This document shows, one piece after another, positions 9,027 to 17,462 of a stretch of DNA of 48,183 bases. The DNA comes from Methanomassiliicoccales archaeon (lineage in GTDB: Archaea > Thermoplasmatota > Thermoplasmata > Methanomassiliicoccales > UBA472). Where the stretch lies: positions 1-48,183 of the forward strand of contig JAJRAK010000033.1 in NCBI GenBank assembly GCA_028682895.1, given 5' to 3'. Below the pieces are notes generated by a model. The model saw only the letters and a program-made list of their open reading frames with translations. It did no database searches and had not been told where the DNA came from. Made by a program: the position numbers and the translations under genes. Each line of letters starts with the position of its first letter. Position 1 is the stretch's first letter.

Positions 9027-9800
9027 TCATACCTCCATGTCGAGCTCCAACCCGATGGGGCAATGGTCCGACCCCTGCACATCGGGCAGGATGAAAGCGT
9101 CCCGGCATCTCTTCCTCAATCCCTCGTCCACAAAGAAGTAATCGATGCGCCAGCCCACGTTCCGTTCCCTGGCCTTGGTCTTCATGTCCCACCAGGTGTA
9201 GCGCTCCGGCGACGGGTCGAACATGCGGAAGGTGTCCACGAACCCACAGGCAAGGAAGCGGTCGATCCACTGGCGCTCCTCGGGCAAGAATCCAGAGATG
9301 CGCTCGTTCTCCTTCGGCCTGGCAAGGTCGATCTCCTTGTGAGCGGTGTTGACGTCCCCGCACACTATCACATGCTTCCCCCCGTCCACCGTCCGCTTCG
9401 CCATGTCCCCGAACTCCTCGTAGAAGTCCATCTTGTACCGCAAGCGTTCCGGTGATGCCTTGCCGTTGGGGAAGTAGACGTTAAAAATAACGAGGTCATC
9501 GAAATGGATGGCCTGGACCCGGCCTTCGATATCGAAACGCTCCGAGCCCAGGCCGGGGACGACCTTGAGCGGGTGGTGCTTGGCGTACATGCAGACACCG
9601 CTGTACCCTTTCTTGTCCATCGAGGAAACGAAATGCGACCGGTACCCGGGGATGTTCACCAGGTCCTTGGGGAGCTGTTCCACCTCCGCCTTGGTCTCCT
9701 GCAGGCACACCACGTCCGCGCCGTCCCTGAGGATGAAGTCCACCAGTCCTTTCTTATACGCAGCCCTGATGCCGTTAACGTTCCAGCAGATGAGTCGCAT
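9027..9800 (-). CDS. xth: Exodeoxyribonuclease III (AP endonuclease, ExoIII/APE1 family)
   Basis: A 257-residue enzyme of the exonuclease III family that cuts DNA at abasic sites during base excision repair. All family motifs are present: WNVNGIRAA at the start, LQETK with the metal-binding Glu, YSGV, GDVNTAH with the catalytic Asp and Asn, and SDHCPI at the end with the catalytic His. The ATG at 9800 is chosen because the protein then begins MRLICWN as in homologues. It is divergent from the stress protein gene at 9886 and shares an 85-base promoter region with it. Confidence 0.93.
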   Translation of the reverse strand: MRLICWNVNGIRAAYKKGLVDFILRDGADVVCLQETKAEVEQLPKDLVNIPGYRSHFVSSMDKKGYSGVCMYAKHHPLKVVPGLGSERFDIEGRVQAIHFDDLVIFNVYFPNGKASPERLRYKMDFYEEFGDMAKRTVDGGKHVIVCGDVNTAHKEIDLARPKENERISGFLPEERQWIDRFLACGFVDTFRMFDPSPERYTWWDMKTKARERNVGWRIDYFFVDEGLRKRCRDAFILPDVQGSDHCPIGLELDMEV

Positions 9801-9885
9801 TTCCTTCGTCTGGACGATTGCATTTCCATGATAATAAAGTGAACTAGGCAATGCTTATAGTGTCCGTATCGCCTAGTATCGATCG

Positions 9886-10311
9886 GTGAGGCACACGACC
9901 TCATTGAAACGGATATTGGTAGGAGTGGACGGCTCAGAAAACGCATTGCGGGCTGTGCACTTCGCCGCCGTCCTGGCCAAGAGGTTCGACGCGGTGGTGA
10001 TGCTGGTCCACGTGATCACGCCCTCTGATCACGCCGTCACCAGTGGAAAGGCCACGTTCACGGACAAGGAGACAAGGGTGGGAGGGGAGCGGCTGAAGGC
10101 CGCCGAGAAGATCCTGACCGATGAGGGGGTGGTATTCCGCTCACAGGTCGAGTTCGGACACCCGGCGGAGCAACTGCTCATGCGGTCCGAGGGATGTGAA
10201 TTGATGGTCGTGGGAACCCGCGGATTGGGTCCGTTCAAGGAGGCGCTGCTCGGCAGCATATCCCATCGGCTGACCCAGATAAGCAAGGTCCCCGTGGTCA
10301 TCGTTCCCTAG
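9886..10311 (+). CDS. Universal stress protein (UspA family)
   Basis: A 141-residue UspA protein, a second copy clearly different from the one at 8139. The nucleotide motif GTRGLGPFKEALLGSIS near residue 112 is complete. The start is GTG at 9886. A TATA-like element at about 9854-9860 would make the transcript leaderless. The stop is TAG and is followed by a hairpin terminator. Confidence 0.88.
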   Translation: MRHTTSLKRILVGVDGSENALRAVHFAAVLAKRFDAVVMLVHVITPSDHAVTSGKATFTDKETRVGGERLKAAEKILTDEGVVFRSQVEFGHPAEQLLMRSEGCELMVVGTRGLGPFKEALLGSISHRLTQISKVPVVIVP

Positions 10312-10321
10312 CCCAGGCGAC

Positions 10322-10354
10322 GGCTGGAGCGCTCCAGCCTTCATCCTTTTTTTG
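10322..10354 (+). terminator. Hairpin terminator after the stress protein gene
   Basis: A perfect 18-base palindrome at 10322-10339 (arms ggctggagc and gctccagcc) is followed by a run of seven T at 10347-10353. It lies ten bases after the TAG of the stress protein gene. A TATA-like gcttatatt at 10360-10368 directly after it probably starts the next gene. Confidence 0.7.
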
Positions 10355-10437
10355 TCAAGGCTTATATTCGGTCAATGGAATCACTGCTCAGTGGGGTAGT
10401 GGGGGCTGGTCACTTCTGCCCATCGGGAAGATGACCT

Positions 10438-11730
10438 GTGTCCACCAATATCAGGGACATGGAACAGTCGAAGGACATCGTGCGCCCTTGGAAGAGGGCC
10501 TTCTTTACCATTTGGAGCGGTCAAGCGATATCGCTGGTGGGCAGCGGCCTGGTGCAGTTCGCCCTGGTCTGGTGGCTGACGGTGGAGACCGGTTCGGCCA
10601 CGGTATTGGCCCTCGGCACTCTCATGGGCGTTCTGCCTCAGATCCTGATCGCCCCTTGGGCAGGGGCGTACGTGGACCGTTGGGACCGCAAACGGACGAT
10701 GATAGTCGCCGACACCTTGACGGCGATCACGGCATCGCTCCTCATATTGGCCTTCGCCATAGGTTCGGAGCAGGTGTGGATGGTCCTCCTCATAATGTTC
10801 GTCCGCGCCGCCCTCGCTGGGTTCCATTGGCCGGCCATGCAGGCCGCCACCAGCATGATGGTGCCCGAGCAGCACCTGGCCCGCGTCAGTGGCATGAACC
10901 AGGCCATGTACGGTCTGGTGAACGTGATAGCTGCGCCCGCAGGCGCGGTGCTGATAGCGTTCATGCCGATGTGGGGAGTGCTCTCGGTCGATGTGGTCAC
11001 GGCCTCGGTGGCCATACTGCCCCTCCTGTTCATCCACGTGCCCAGTCCCAAGAGGGATGTGAAAGGGAAACCTTCGATATTCGGAGATATCAAGGAAGGA
11101 TTGGCCTTCCTGAAGGGGTGGCGGGGGGCCATGATCACGATATTGCTCTTCATGATCGCCAACCTGCTCCTCAGCCCGGCGTTCTCGCTGTTGCCGCTCC
11201 TGATCATCGACCACTTCGGAAAAGGGGCGGTTGAATACGCTCTTATAGAATCACTGGCCGGGATAGGGATGCTCGCCGGGGGCGTAGCCCTCGGCATCTG
11301 GGGCGGTTTCCAAAAGAAGATCGTCACCATGCTCTCTTTCACCGTCTTCCTGAGCGTAGGGATCATAGCGATAGGGTTCACTCCATCGGACATGCTGCTC
11401 GCAGCTTATCTGTTCTCGCTGGTGATCGGTTTCTCGCTGTCACTGCTCAACGGTTCCATGATGGCCATGATGCAGCGCTCCGTACCCTTCGCGATGCAGG
11501 GGCGCGTCTTCGCGCTCATCAGCGCCGGCGCCACGGCCATGATGCCCATCGGGCTGCTCTTGGCAGGACCGGTGGCCGATGCCATCGGGGTCCAATCCTG
11601 GTTCATAATAGCCGGGGTGCCGATGCTCATCCTCTCGATATGCTACTTCTTCATCCCCTCCGTGATGAGCCTGGAGTCCAATACTGTCGGGAACGTGGCA
11701 GTGGACAAGGTGGCGGTCCCGGATGAATGA
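10438..11730 (+). CDS. MFS transporter, drug-efflux type (MefA/EntS-like)
   Basis: A 430-residue protein with about twelve membrane helices, of the MFS_3-like group that includes macrolide and siderophore exporters. The start FTIWSGQAISLVGSGLVQFA and the loop DRWDRKRTM between helices 2 and 3 (motif A) are typical. The GTG at 10438 is the listed start; an ATG at 10459 is the alternative. The exported compound is not known. Its end overlaps the flavodoxin gene by eight bases, so the two are co-transcribed. Confidence 0.85.
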   Translation: MSTNIRDMEQSKDIVRPWKRAFFTIWSGQAISLVGSGLVQFALVWWLTVETGSATVLALGTLMGVLPQILIAPWAGAYVDRWDRKRTMIVADTLTAITASLLILAFAIGSEQVWMVLLIMFVRAALAGFHWPAMQAATSMMVPEQHLARVSGMNQAMYGLVNVIAAPAGAVLIAFMPMWGVLSVDVVTASVAILPLLFIHVPSPKRDVKGKPSIFGDIKEGLAFLKGWRGAMITILLFMIANLLLSPAFSLLPLLIIDHFGKGAVEYALIESLAGIGMLAGGVALGIWGGFQKKIVTMLSFTVFLSVGIIAIGFTPSDMLLAAYLFSLVIGFSLSLLNGSMMAMMQRSVPFAMQGRVFALISAGATAMMPIGLLLAGPVADAIGVQSWFIIAGVPMLILSICYFFIPSVMSLESNTVGNVAVDKVAVPDE

Positions 11731-12268
11731 AGTCAGCGGCATTGCACAAACCCCAAATACAGCACCAGAGCATCCCGGCCCAGGTGAGGGTTTGAAGGGC
11801 ATCGTAGCATTCGACAGCGTTTACGGGAACACCAAACAGGTGGCCGAGGCGATCGCGGAAGCATTGAAGGCCAAGGGTCACGACGTCGAGGTCATCAACC
11901 TCGGCGAGGGGAGCAAGGCGCCGGTGGGCGACTTCATGTTCATCGGCTCCCCCACCCGCATCGGGATGATGACGGGCAACACAAAAAAGTTCATGAAGAG
12001 CTTGGATGTGAACGTCTGGAAGGGCAGGACGGTCGTGGCGTTCGACACCATCATGGCGGCCAAGGACCCGGCCAGGTCGGGGAAGGGCATGCTGATCGAG
12101 AACGGCGCCGGACCGAAACTCAAGGAGATGGCAGAGAAGATGGGACTGAACGTGTACCCGCAAGTGCTCAGGGCCGAGGTCGCTGGTCTGAAGGGACCGC
12201 TGGCACCGGGCGCGGTGGAAAAAGCGAAGGCGTTCGTGAACGAGTTCGCCGGAACTCTCTCCAAATAG
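11723..12268 (+). CDS. Flavodoxin domain protein
   Basis: A 181-residue flavodoxin. After about 25 poorly conserved residues the FMN phosphate loop reads DSVYGNTKQVAEA (near residue 36), followed by GSPTRIGMMTGN and a further flavin-contact region. It is likely a small electron carrier or an NAD(P)H:quinone reductase-type flavoprotein. It is translationally coupled to the MFS gene before it. The stop is TAG. Confidence 0.85.
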   Translation: MNEVSGIAQTPNTAPEHPGPGEGLKGIVAFDSVYGNTKQVAEAIAEALKAKGHDVEVINLGEGSKAPVGDFMFIGSPTRIGMMTGNTKKFMKSLDVNVWKGRTVVAFDTIMAAKDPARSGKGMLIENGAGPKLKEMAEKMGLNVYPQVLRAEVAGLKGPLAPGAVEKAKAFVNEFAGTLSK

Positions 12269-12401
12269 GTGCGCGCCCTCGACCGCAGTGCCCGGAGCAT
12301 TCCGGCATTGTTGTCTTTCGTTCAAGCATCATATATTATCGTGCGGTCCGCAAATATTTCATATAACAGCACGAATATTTTTGACGCGTCAGGTCACGCA
12401 G

Positions 12402-14066
12402 ATGGACTATTACGCCCTATTATACGTAATCCCGAACATGGTTGCTTTCGCCATCGTGGCATGGGTGGTCTACCAGGTCTATATCGGTAAGAGGACACTG
12501 TATCGAAGGGCGCTCCTCGCCTCCATGTTCTGCATATGCATCACCGTCCTCACGCTTCTGGCAGAGAAGCTGACACCCGACCTCCACGTGGTGCTCATCC
12601 TGACGGTCCTGGAGTACACGGCCGTGTCCATACTCGTCGTCAGCATGACCATCTACTTGTGGCAGTTCGTAGGCCAAGGCAGGCTGGCCACGCGCCGGAA
12701 CGTGGTCCTGCTGAGCATCATTCCGATAATAACGGTCGTCGCCGTCGCAACCAACGATTGGCATCATCTGTATTATGTCACCGCGGAGAACGCCCCCTAC
12801 GGCGATTTCTACATGTTCTCGGCCGACCACGGGCCGCTGTTCTTCATGTGGATGGCATACTTCCTCTTCCTCATCGTCTACTTGGTCGGGCTCCTGTTCA
12901 GGACATTGGCGGACACACCCGCGCCCAAGCGGAAGGCCGTATGGAGCCTCATCGTTGCCATCGCGGGAATGATGGTCATCGACATACTGTACATCATCTT
13001 CAGCGGCACCTATCCGTTCATCGACTTCTTCTCCATCGGATACGCCATAGCGGCCTTGTCCATATTCATCGGGGAGAGCATGTCGACCCTGCTCGACCTA
13101 GAGATAGTTGGCGTCCAGGAGGCCATCGGTGAGATCAAAGATGGCATAGTGGTGCTGGACCCCTTGTTCCACAGGGAATATGCCAACGAGCTGGGGGAGA
13201 AGCTGCTGAACGAGAACTACGACCTCCTGCTCTCCCCGAAGGAATCGCACGGACTGAACATACCTCTAGGGGGCCTCAACGAGGAGATGAGGCTGAAGCT
13301 CGACGGCTCCTATATCGATTTCATAGTTGCCTCATCCGACATCGTCAGGGACGGGAAGGTCATAGGCAGCGTACTGGTGTTCCACGACATAAGCATCCGC
13401 AAGTCGATGGAGGACGACATCATCAAGGTCAACCGCCGGCTGACCACCCTGAACCAGGTCATCCGTCACGACATAAGGAACGACATACTGTCCCTGTGGA
13501 GCTACCTGGAGCTGTTGGACGAGACCGAACTGGACCCAAGGCAGAAGGAACTTGTTGAAAAGCTGCTGGAAAGGGTGAGCAGCACGGACCGGTACATGAA
13601 CCTGGCCAGGGACATGGCGGCCATCGGTACCGCCAAACCGATCTGGCACGACGTGGGGAACGTCCTGGACCAGGTGTTCGGACAGGTGGACATGGGAAAG
13701 ATAACGGTGGAGAACCAACTGAAAGGGGTCAAGGTACTGGCCGACCCCCTCTTCCCTAATATCTTCCACAGCCTGGCGGACAACAGCGTGCGTCACGGTG
13801 GGTCGGTCACCGTGATCAAGGCCCGTGCCGAGAGGGCGCAGGACGACCTTATCATCACATGGGAGGACGACGGTGTTGGGGTGTCCTCGGACGACAAGGA
13901 GCATATCTTCCAGAGGGGTTTCGGAAAGAACACCGGACAGGGGCTGTTCCTGTCACGGGAGATACTGTCGATGACCGGCGGGACGATCGCCGAGGTGGGC
14001 GTTCAGGGGAAGGGGGCACGTTTCGTCATCCGCATACCCAAGGGGAACTTCAACCTGAACGAGTGA
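12402..14066 (+). CDS. Membrane histidine kinase with 7TM-type sensor and PAS-like domain
   Basis: A 554-residue sensor kinase. The first 220 residues hold about seven membrane helices like the 7TM region of archaeal histidine kinases. A PAS-like domain follows (about 235-340), then a dimerisation helix with the phospho-acceptor H356 in RHDIRND. The ATPase domain shows an N box (SLADNSVRHGG), a G1 box (DDGVGV) and a G2 box (GQGLFLSREIL). No receiver domain or response regulator gene is adjacent, so the partner must lie elsewhere. The ATG at 12402 follows an AT-rich stretch (12352-12380) that probably holds the promoter. It is convergent with hgcB, with five bases between stops. Confidence 0.88.
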   Translation: MDYYALLYVIPNMVAFAIVAWVVYQVYIGKRTLYRRALLASMFCICITVLTLLAEKLTPDLHVVLILTVLEYTAVSILVVSMTIYLWQFVGQGRLATRRNVVLLSIIPIITVVAVATNDWHHLYYVTAENAPYGDFYMFSADHGPLFFMWMAYFLFLIVYLVGLLFRTLADTPAPKRKAVWSLIVAIAGMMVIDILYIIFSGTYPFIDFFSIGYAIAALSIFIGESMSTLLDLEIVGVQEAIGEIKDGIVVLDPLFHREYANELGEKLLNENYDLLLSPKESHGLNIPLGGLNEEMRLKLDGSYIDFIVASSDIVRDGKVIGSVLVFHDISIRKSMEDDIIKVNRRLTTLNQVIRHDIRNDILSLWSYLELLDETELDPRQKELVEKLLERVSSTDRYMNLARDMAAIGTAKPIWHDVGNVLDQVFGQVDMGKITVENQLKGVKVLADPLFPNIFHSLADNSVRHGGSVTVIKARAERAQDDLIITWEDDGVGVSSDDKEHIFQRGFGKNTGQGLFLSREILSMTGGTIAEVGVQGKGARFVIRIPKGNFNLNE

Positions 14067-14071
14067 GACGA

Positions 14072-14383
14072 TCAGCGACAGCAATCATCTCCGCAGGTCA
14101 CTTCCTTGCTGCCCTTCAGTGCCGCCTTGATCATCGCCGCGGCGCAGCCGACGCCGCTGTCCACCTCGATCGCCCCGGCGGGGCAGTTGCGCTGGCAGGC
14201 ACCGCACTCCATGCATTCGTCCGCCCTTGCCATGCGTACACGCCGTTCTCCCTGGGCGAAGACGCGGTGCGGACAGACCTGAAGGCACATGCCGCAGTTG
14301 ATGCACTTGCCCGGATGGAACACCAGCGTGTTCACTGGCCTCATCTCGGCCATCTTTCCCAGGTCCAACGTGATCTCCATCAT
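14072..14383 (-). CDS. hgcB: HgcB, ferredoxin of mercury methylation
   Basis: A 103-residue two-cluster ferredoxin that passes electrons to the cobalamin of HgcA. Cluster ligands are C27-C30-C33-C37 and C57-C60-C63-C67. Beyond a normal ferredoxin it has the HgcB features: the lone C80 in the GVGCA stretch and a C-terminal cysteine pair C101-C102 (with C97), residues thought to handle mercury. The ATG at 14383 overlaps the hgcA stop by four bases (ATGA), so translation is coupled. Confidence 0.95.
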   Translation of the reverse strand: MMEITLDLGKMAEMRPVNTLVFHPGKCINCGMCLQVCPHRVFAQGERRVRMARADECMECGACQRNCPAGAIEVDSGVGCAAAMIKAALKGSKEVTCGDDCCR

Positions 14384-15357
14384 GCCCACCCCCAGCCGAT
14401 GGCCCCGAGCACGGCCATGGCGACGCCGGCAACGGCCATCAGCGCCATGAGCGGTATGTAGGTGAATATCTCCCGCTTGACACCGGTGCGCGAGGCGAAG
14501 GGCGTGGAACCGGTGAAGTTCAATGCCATGAACCCTATCCAAGGCACCAGCAGCAGGTACTCACCGGCCACGACCAGCCACGTGACCACGTCCGTGCCCC
14601 AGGAGAGCTGCAGCAGCGCGAACGGCGTGACCAGGACCGCCCCCAGGACCATTCCTTTCAAGGACAGGTCCTTCCCCGGCAGATGCGGGAGCAAGGCCGG
14701 GAACAGGAATATGCCAGCCAGTGTCATGATGGCCGCCATCGGACCGTAGAACGGTACGAAGATCGCGGCCAGCAGCATCAGGATGAACGACCAGCGATAG
14801 TTGCGAACCTCCACCGGCGCCAGCGCCAGACGGTCCTTGAGGTCGAAGCGCACCGTGCGCATCTCCTCGGTGCATTCACCGGTGTCCAGGAAGGCCGGCA
14901 GGTCACTCGCGCGCACGGGACCGTATACGACCTTGAACCCGCAGCCTTCCTTTACGTCCTTGGCCGAGACGCCCGGCGCGCCCAGCTGCGGAAGTATGAG
15001 CGTTCGGTGCTCCACGACCTCGTCCAGCTTGACCGCTCTGACCGCCTTTATGATCTCCTCGGTGCCGAAAGTGCCTTTCCCGGCGGCGCACCATACGTTG
15101 ATGCCCTTCGTGTCCAGGACCAATACGTAAGCGTTCCTTCCTTTCACCGATGAGCGCAGCGCATCGAAGCTCAGTGAGTAGTTGGCGGTGACCAGTACGA
15201 CGCTCTTCCCGTCCGGGTCGCCGATCCTGTAAAGCCCTGGCCTGACGCGGTGCCCCATGCGATCGATGCCGATGCGCGCCTTGGCGTGGTCCCATGCCTC
15301 CTTCCTGCCCAGCTCGCCCGTGGTGGTCACGATCTCTGAAGCGTACCTCTCGTCCAT
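14380..15357 (-). CDS. hgcA: HgcA, corrinoid methyltransferase of mercury methylation
   Basis: A 325-residue protein with a cobalamin-binding domain (about residues 1-170) related to the corrinoid iron-sulfur protein, and a membrane domain of about five helices (about 190-325). The cap-helix signature NVWCAAGK is at residues 87-94, with C90 the expected lower ligand of cobalt. HgcA transfers a methyl group to Hg(II), with HgcB as electron donor. The ATG at 15357 is chosen because it begins just four bases after the stop of the regulator gene; longer frames would run into that gene. Membrane helices should place it at the inner face of the cell membrane. Confidence 0.95.
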   Translation of the reverse strand: MDERYASEIVTTTGELGRKEAWDHAKARIGIDRMGHRVRPGLYRIGDPDGKSVVLVTANYSLSFDALRSSVKGRNAYVLVLDTKGINVWCAAGKGTFGTEEIIKAVRAVKLDEVVEHRTLILPQLGAPGVSAKDVKEGCGFKVVYGPVRASDLPAFLDTGECTEEMRTVRFDLKDRLALAPVEVRNYRWSFILMLLAAIFVPFYGPMAAIMTLAGIFLFPALLPHLPGKDLSLKGMVLGAVLVTPFALLQLSWGTDVVTWLVVAGEYLLLVPWIGFMALNFTGSTPFASRTGVKREIFTYIPLMALMAVAGVAMAVLGAIGWGWA

Positions 15358-15361
15358 CAGC

Positions 15362-15631
15362 TCACTTCCCGTCCGGACCAAGGATGTCGACCACGCCATT
15401 GGCAAGGTCGTCGCTTCTGAAAAGATGAAGGCAGCATACCCGGCCATTGCGCGTCAGGGTCACGATGGCCAGCTTGTCGCCAGGCATGATCCCGGCCTTG
15501 TCCCGGATGGCCTTCGGCAGGACCATCTGCCCCCTTTCGTCCACGGTGGCGATCGCCTCTACATCGTACTTGTTCTGTACGGGCCCGGACGAACAACAGA
15601 CCTTCACCGGCTCACCTTTCTTACTAGGCAT
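15362..15631 (-). CDS. hgcC: AbrB/SpoVT-type regulator linked to hgcAB (HgcC-like)
   Basis: An 89-residue protein with an AbrB-type swapped-hairpin DNA-binding domain (about residues 26-62, DERGQMVLPKAIRDKAGI). It is the first gene of the hgcAB operon and I recall this family being annotated as HgcAB-associated protein. Two vicinal cysteine pairs, C12-C13 in VCCSSGP and C66-C67 in RVCCLHLF, could bind a soft metal such as mercury; that is inference. It likely senses a signal and controls its own operon through the palindrome at 15662-15681. Confidence 0.82.
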   Translation of the reverse strand: MPSKKGEPVKVCCSSGPVQNKYDVEAIATVDERGQMVLPKAIRDKAGIMPGDKLAIVTLTRNGRVCCLHLFRSDDLANGVVDILGPDGK

Positions 15632-15650
15632 GCTCTTGTGAACTCATAGG

Positions 15651-15681
15651 AAATATATGAATATTCTGAAAAATCAGAATA
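15651..15681 (-). promoter_or_regulatory. hgc operon promoter with palindromic operator
   Basis: A TATA-like aaatatat (15651-15658, read on the minus strand) lies about 20-27 bases before the regulator's ATG, so the transcript should be nearly leaderless. Directly upstream of it is an inverted repeat with 8-base arms, tattctga and tcagaata, separated by four A (15662-15681). The position beside the TATA box suits an operator or activator site. Confidence 0.6.
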
Positions 15682-15729
15682 AGTGCAACAGCTCGAAAAT
15701 GACAATAACGATGACGCGCATCTCCGGAC

Positions 15730-16212
15730 ATGGACCGGCCAGACGTGAAGATCGTTCCCGTAGGACCCGAGAACGCCGACGGACTGCTATCGCTCATCAC
15801 GGAGCTGGCGATGTTCGAGAAGCTGGAGCCACCAACTGCGGAAGCGAAGGAAAGGATGCGCCATCACATCACTTCCTCACCACCACTGTTCTATGCGTTC
15901 TTGGCGACGATCGAAGGCGTCCCGGTCGGCTACATCACCTACTATTTCACCTACTCTACGTTCCTGGCCGCCCCGACCTTCTTCCTGGAGGACATTTTCG
16001 TTCAGGAGATGCACCGTCGCTCCGGCGTCGGCCGCTCGCTCTTCCGATACTGCATGAAGGAGGCGGTGGAGAAGGGGTGCGGACGAATGGAGTGGTGCGC
16101 ACTGAACTGGAACGTGAAGGCGATGGACTTCTACGTGGCGCAGGGCGGGAAGAAGCTGGGATGGACCTTCTTCCGCATGGACCGCGGGGACATGGAGCGC
16201 TCCCTCTCGTAA
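15730..16212 (+). CDS. GNAT acetyltransferase, spermidine/diamine acetyltransferase-like
   Basis: A 160-residue GNAT protein that resembles diamine acetyltransferase (SSAT). The segment FFLEDIFVQEMHRRSGVGRSL near residue 85 matches the SSAT beta-4/alpha-3 region with the acetyl-CoA loop, and LNWNVKAMDFYVAQGGKKL matches its end. A polyamine or related amine is the likely substrate, as inference. It is divergent from the hgc operon, with 98 bases between starts, so the shared region could affect both. Confidence 0.8.
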   Translation: MDRPDVKIVPVGPENADGLLSLITELAMFEKLEPPTAEAKERMRHHITSSPPLFYAFLATIEGVPVGYITYYFTYSTFLAAPTFFLEDIFVQEMHRRSGVGRSLFRYCMKEAVEKGCGRMEWCALNWNVKAMDFYVAQGGKKLGWTFFRMDRGDMERSLS

Positions 16213-16219
16213 GAGGTCG

Positions 16220-17413
16220 TCAGTTCTCGGTAAGTCCCATTATCCGCGTGACCGTCTGCTGCGGCACGCCGGCGAACTTCTTCAGTGTCAGGTCGATTAT
16301 CCTCTGCACGTAGATATCGTCCAGCTTCTCCATGGACGTGCTGTCCGCCTTCAGCACCTGGGGCATGGTATAGATGTTCCCGGTGTACTTGATGTTGGCG
16401 AACTTGAACATGCGCCCCTCGGCCATGGTGCGCAGGAAGAGCTTCAGGGTGACCTTCGGTATCTTCTTGTCGAATATGGCCGAAAGGTCGTCTATCATTT
16501 GGTTTATGGTCGTCTCCCCGTCAGCGTGGAACAGGTTGATGATCTCCTTGTAGAGCGCTTTGCGCATGGCGCGGTCCCTCAGGTAGCGCATGTCCTTATC
16601 GATGAAGTCGCGCACCTGCGCCTCGTTGATGGTCGAGGCCAGCTCTGAGTATGATTTAAAAAATACCAGATGATGGCCGGCCTTGTCGTCCATCTTGATG
16701 CTGGTGAAAAGGTCGCCCCTGAACGATTCCAGGAAGTCCTTGAAGTGCTTGTAACCGTACTTTTTCTCCGAGAACGACGGGTCCAGACGCGTCAGGTCGT
16801 CCTTGATCTGAGAGAGTATTGCCGGTTCGTCCGTGGAACGGTTCTTGATGTAGCGTATGAAGAGCTCGCGGGGGTCGTCCTCCAGCTCCTCCTCTTCCTT
16901 CTTCTCCTTTCCCGTTTCCGCTGGCGTCTTGCCCAGCAGGTCCTCCAGGGATTCGAAGCGGTCGCAGTTGTACCGTATCGTCCGGCCGACGGAATGCTCG
17001 AAACCGAGCACCACCACCTCCTTCCCTCTCTCCTTGATCTTGCGGATGAGGTGGATGAAGTCCGTATCGCCAGTGCCAAGGAAGAACACGTCAAGCAGCG
17101 GCTTGTCCCACATGTCCTCCATGGCGTCGATGGTCATGCGCAGGTCGGCACCGTTCTTACCGGACAGCGACGTCTGCGGAAGGAAGATGAGGTCAAAGGC
17201 CCGCAGACGCAGGTCCTCGACATACTGGTTGCACGGAGGTTTGTTCCAATCGGCGAAGGCCTTCTTGATCAGCACGTCGCCATTGCCCTTGGCAAAGTCC
17301 AGTATATCGTCGATCCGCAAAGGTCTGGGGGTCGACGGATACGCTTCCTTGGCCGATATGGCCAGATTCTCGAAGTCCAGGTAGATGGCGATCTTCGGCA
17401 CCTGCTCGCTCAT
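16220..17413 (-). CDS. NYN domain RNase-like protein with LOTUS (OST-HTH) domain
   Basis: A 397-residue protein. Residues 7-160 form a NYN domain, a PIN-like nuclease fold, with acidic residues at D13 and E15 (YLDFEN), D90 and D96 (GADLRMTID), and D116 and D118 (GTGDTDF). A charged linker (168-180) leads to a LOTUS/OST-HTH winged helix at about 182-255, a domain that binds RNA, G-rich RNA in some cases. The C-terminal 130 residues are helical and may be a further winged helix. It is probably an endoribonuclease or RNA-binding regulator. It is convergent with the GNAT gene and about 50 bases downstream of the aldo/keto reductase. Confidence 0.82.
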   Translation of the reverse strand: MSEQVPKIAIYLDFENLAISAKEAYPSTPRPLRIDDILDFAKGNGDVLIKKAFADWNKPPCNQYVEDLRLRAFDLIFLPQTSLSGKNGADLRMTIDAMEDMWDKPLLDVFFLGTGDTDFIHLIRKIKERGKEVVVLGFEHSVGRTIRYNCDRFESLEDLLGKTPAETGKEKKEEEELEDDPRELFIRYIKNRSTDEPAILSQIKDDLTRLDPSFSEKKYGYKHFKDFLESFRGDLFTSIKMDDKAGHHLVFFKSYSELASTINEAQVRDFIDKDMRYLRDRAMRKALYKEIINLFHADGETTINQMIDDLSAIFDKKIPKVTLKLFLRTMAEGRMFKFANIKYTGNIYTMPQVLKADSTSMEKLDDIYVQRIIDLTLKKFAGVPQQTVTRIMGLTEN

Positions 17414-17462
17414 ATGTCACTCCATCGACGATGCGACGACTTAATGCTTTGCTGGCGGACCG

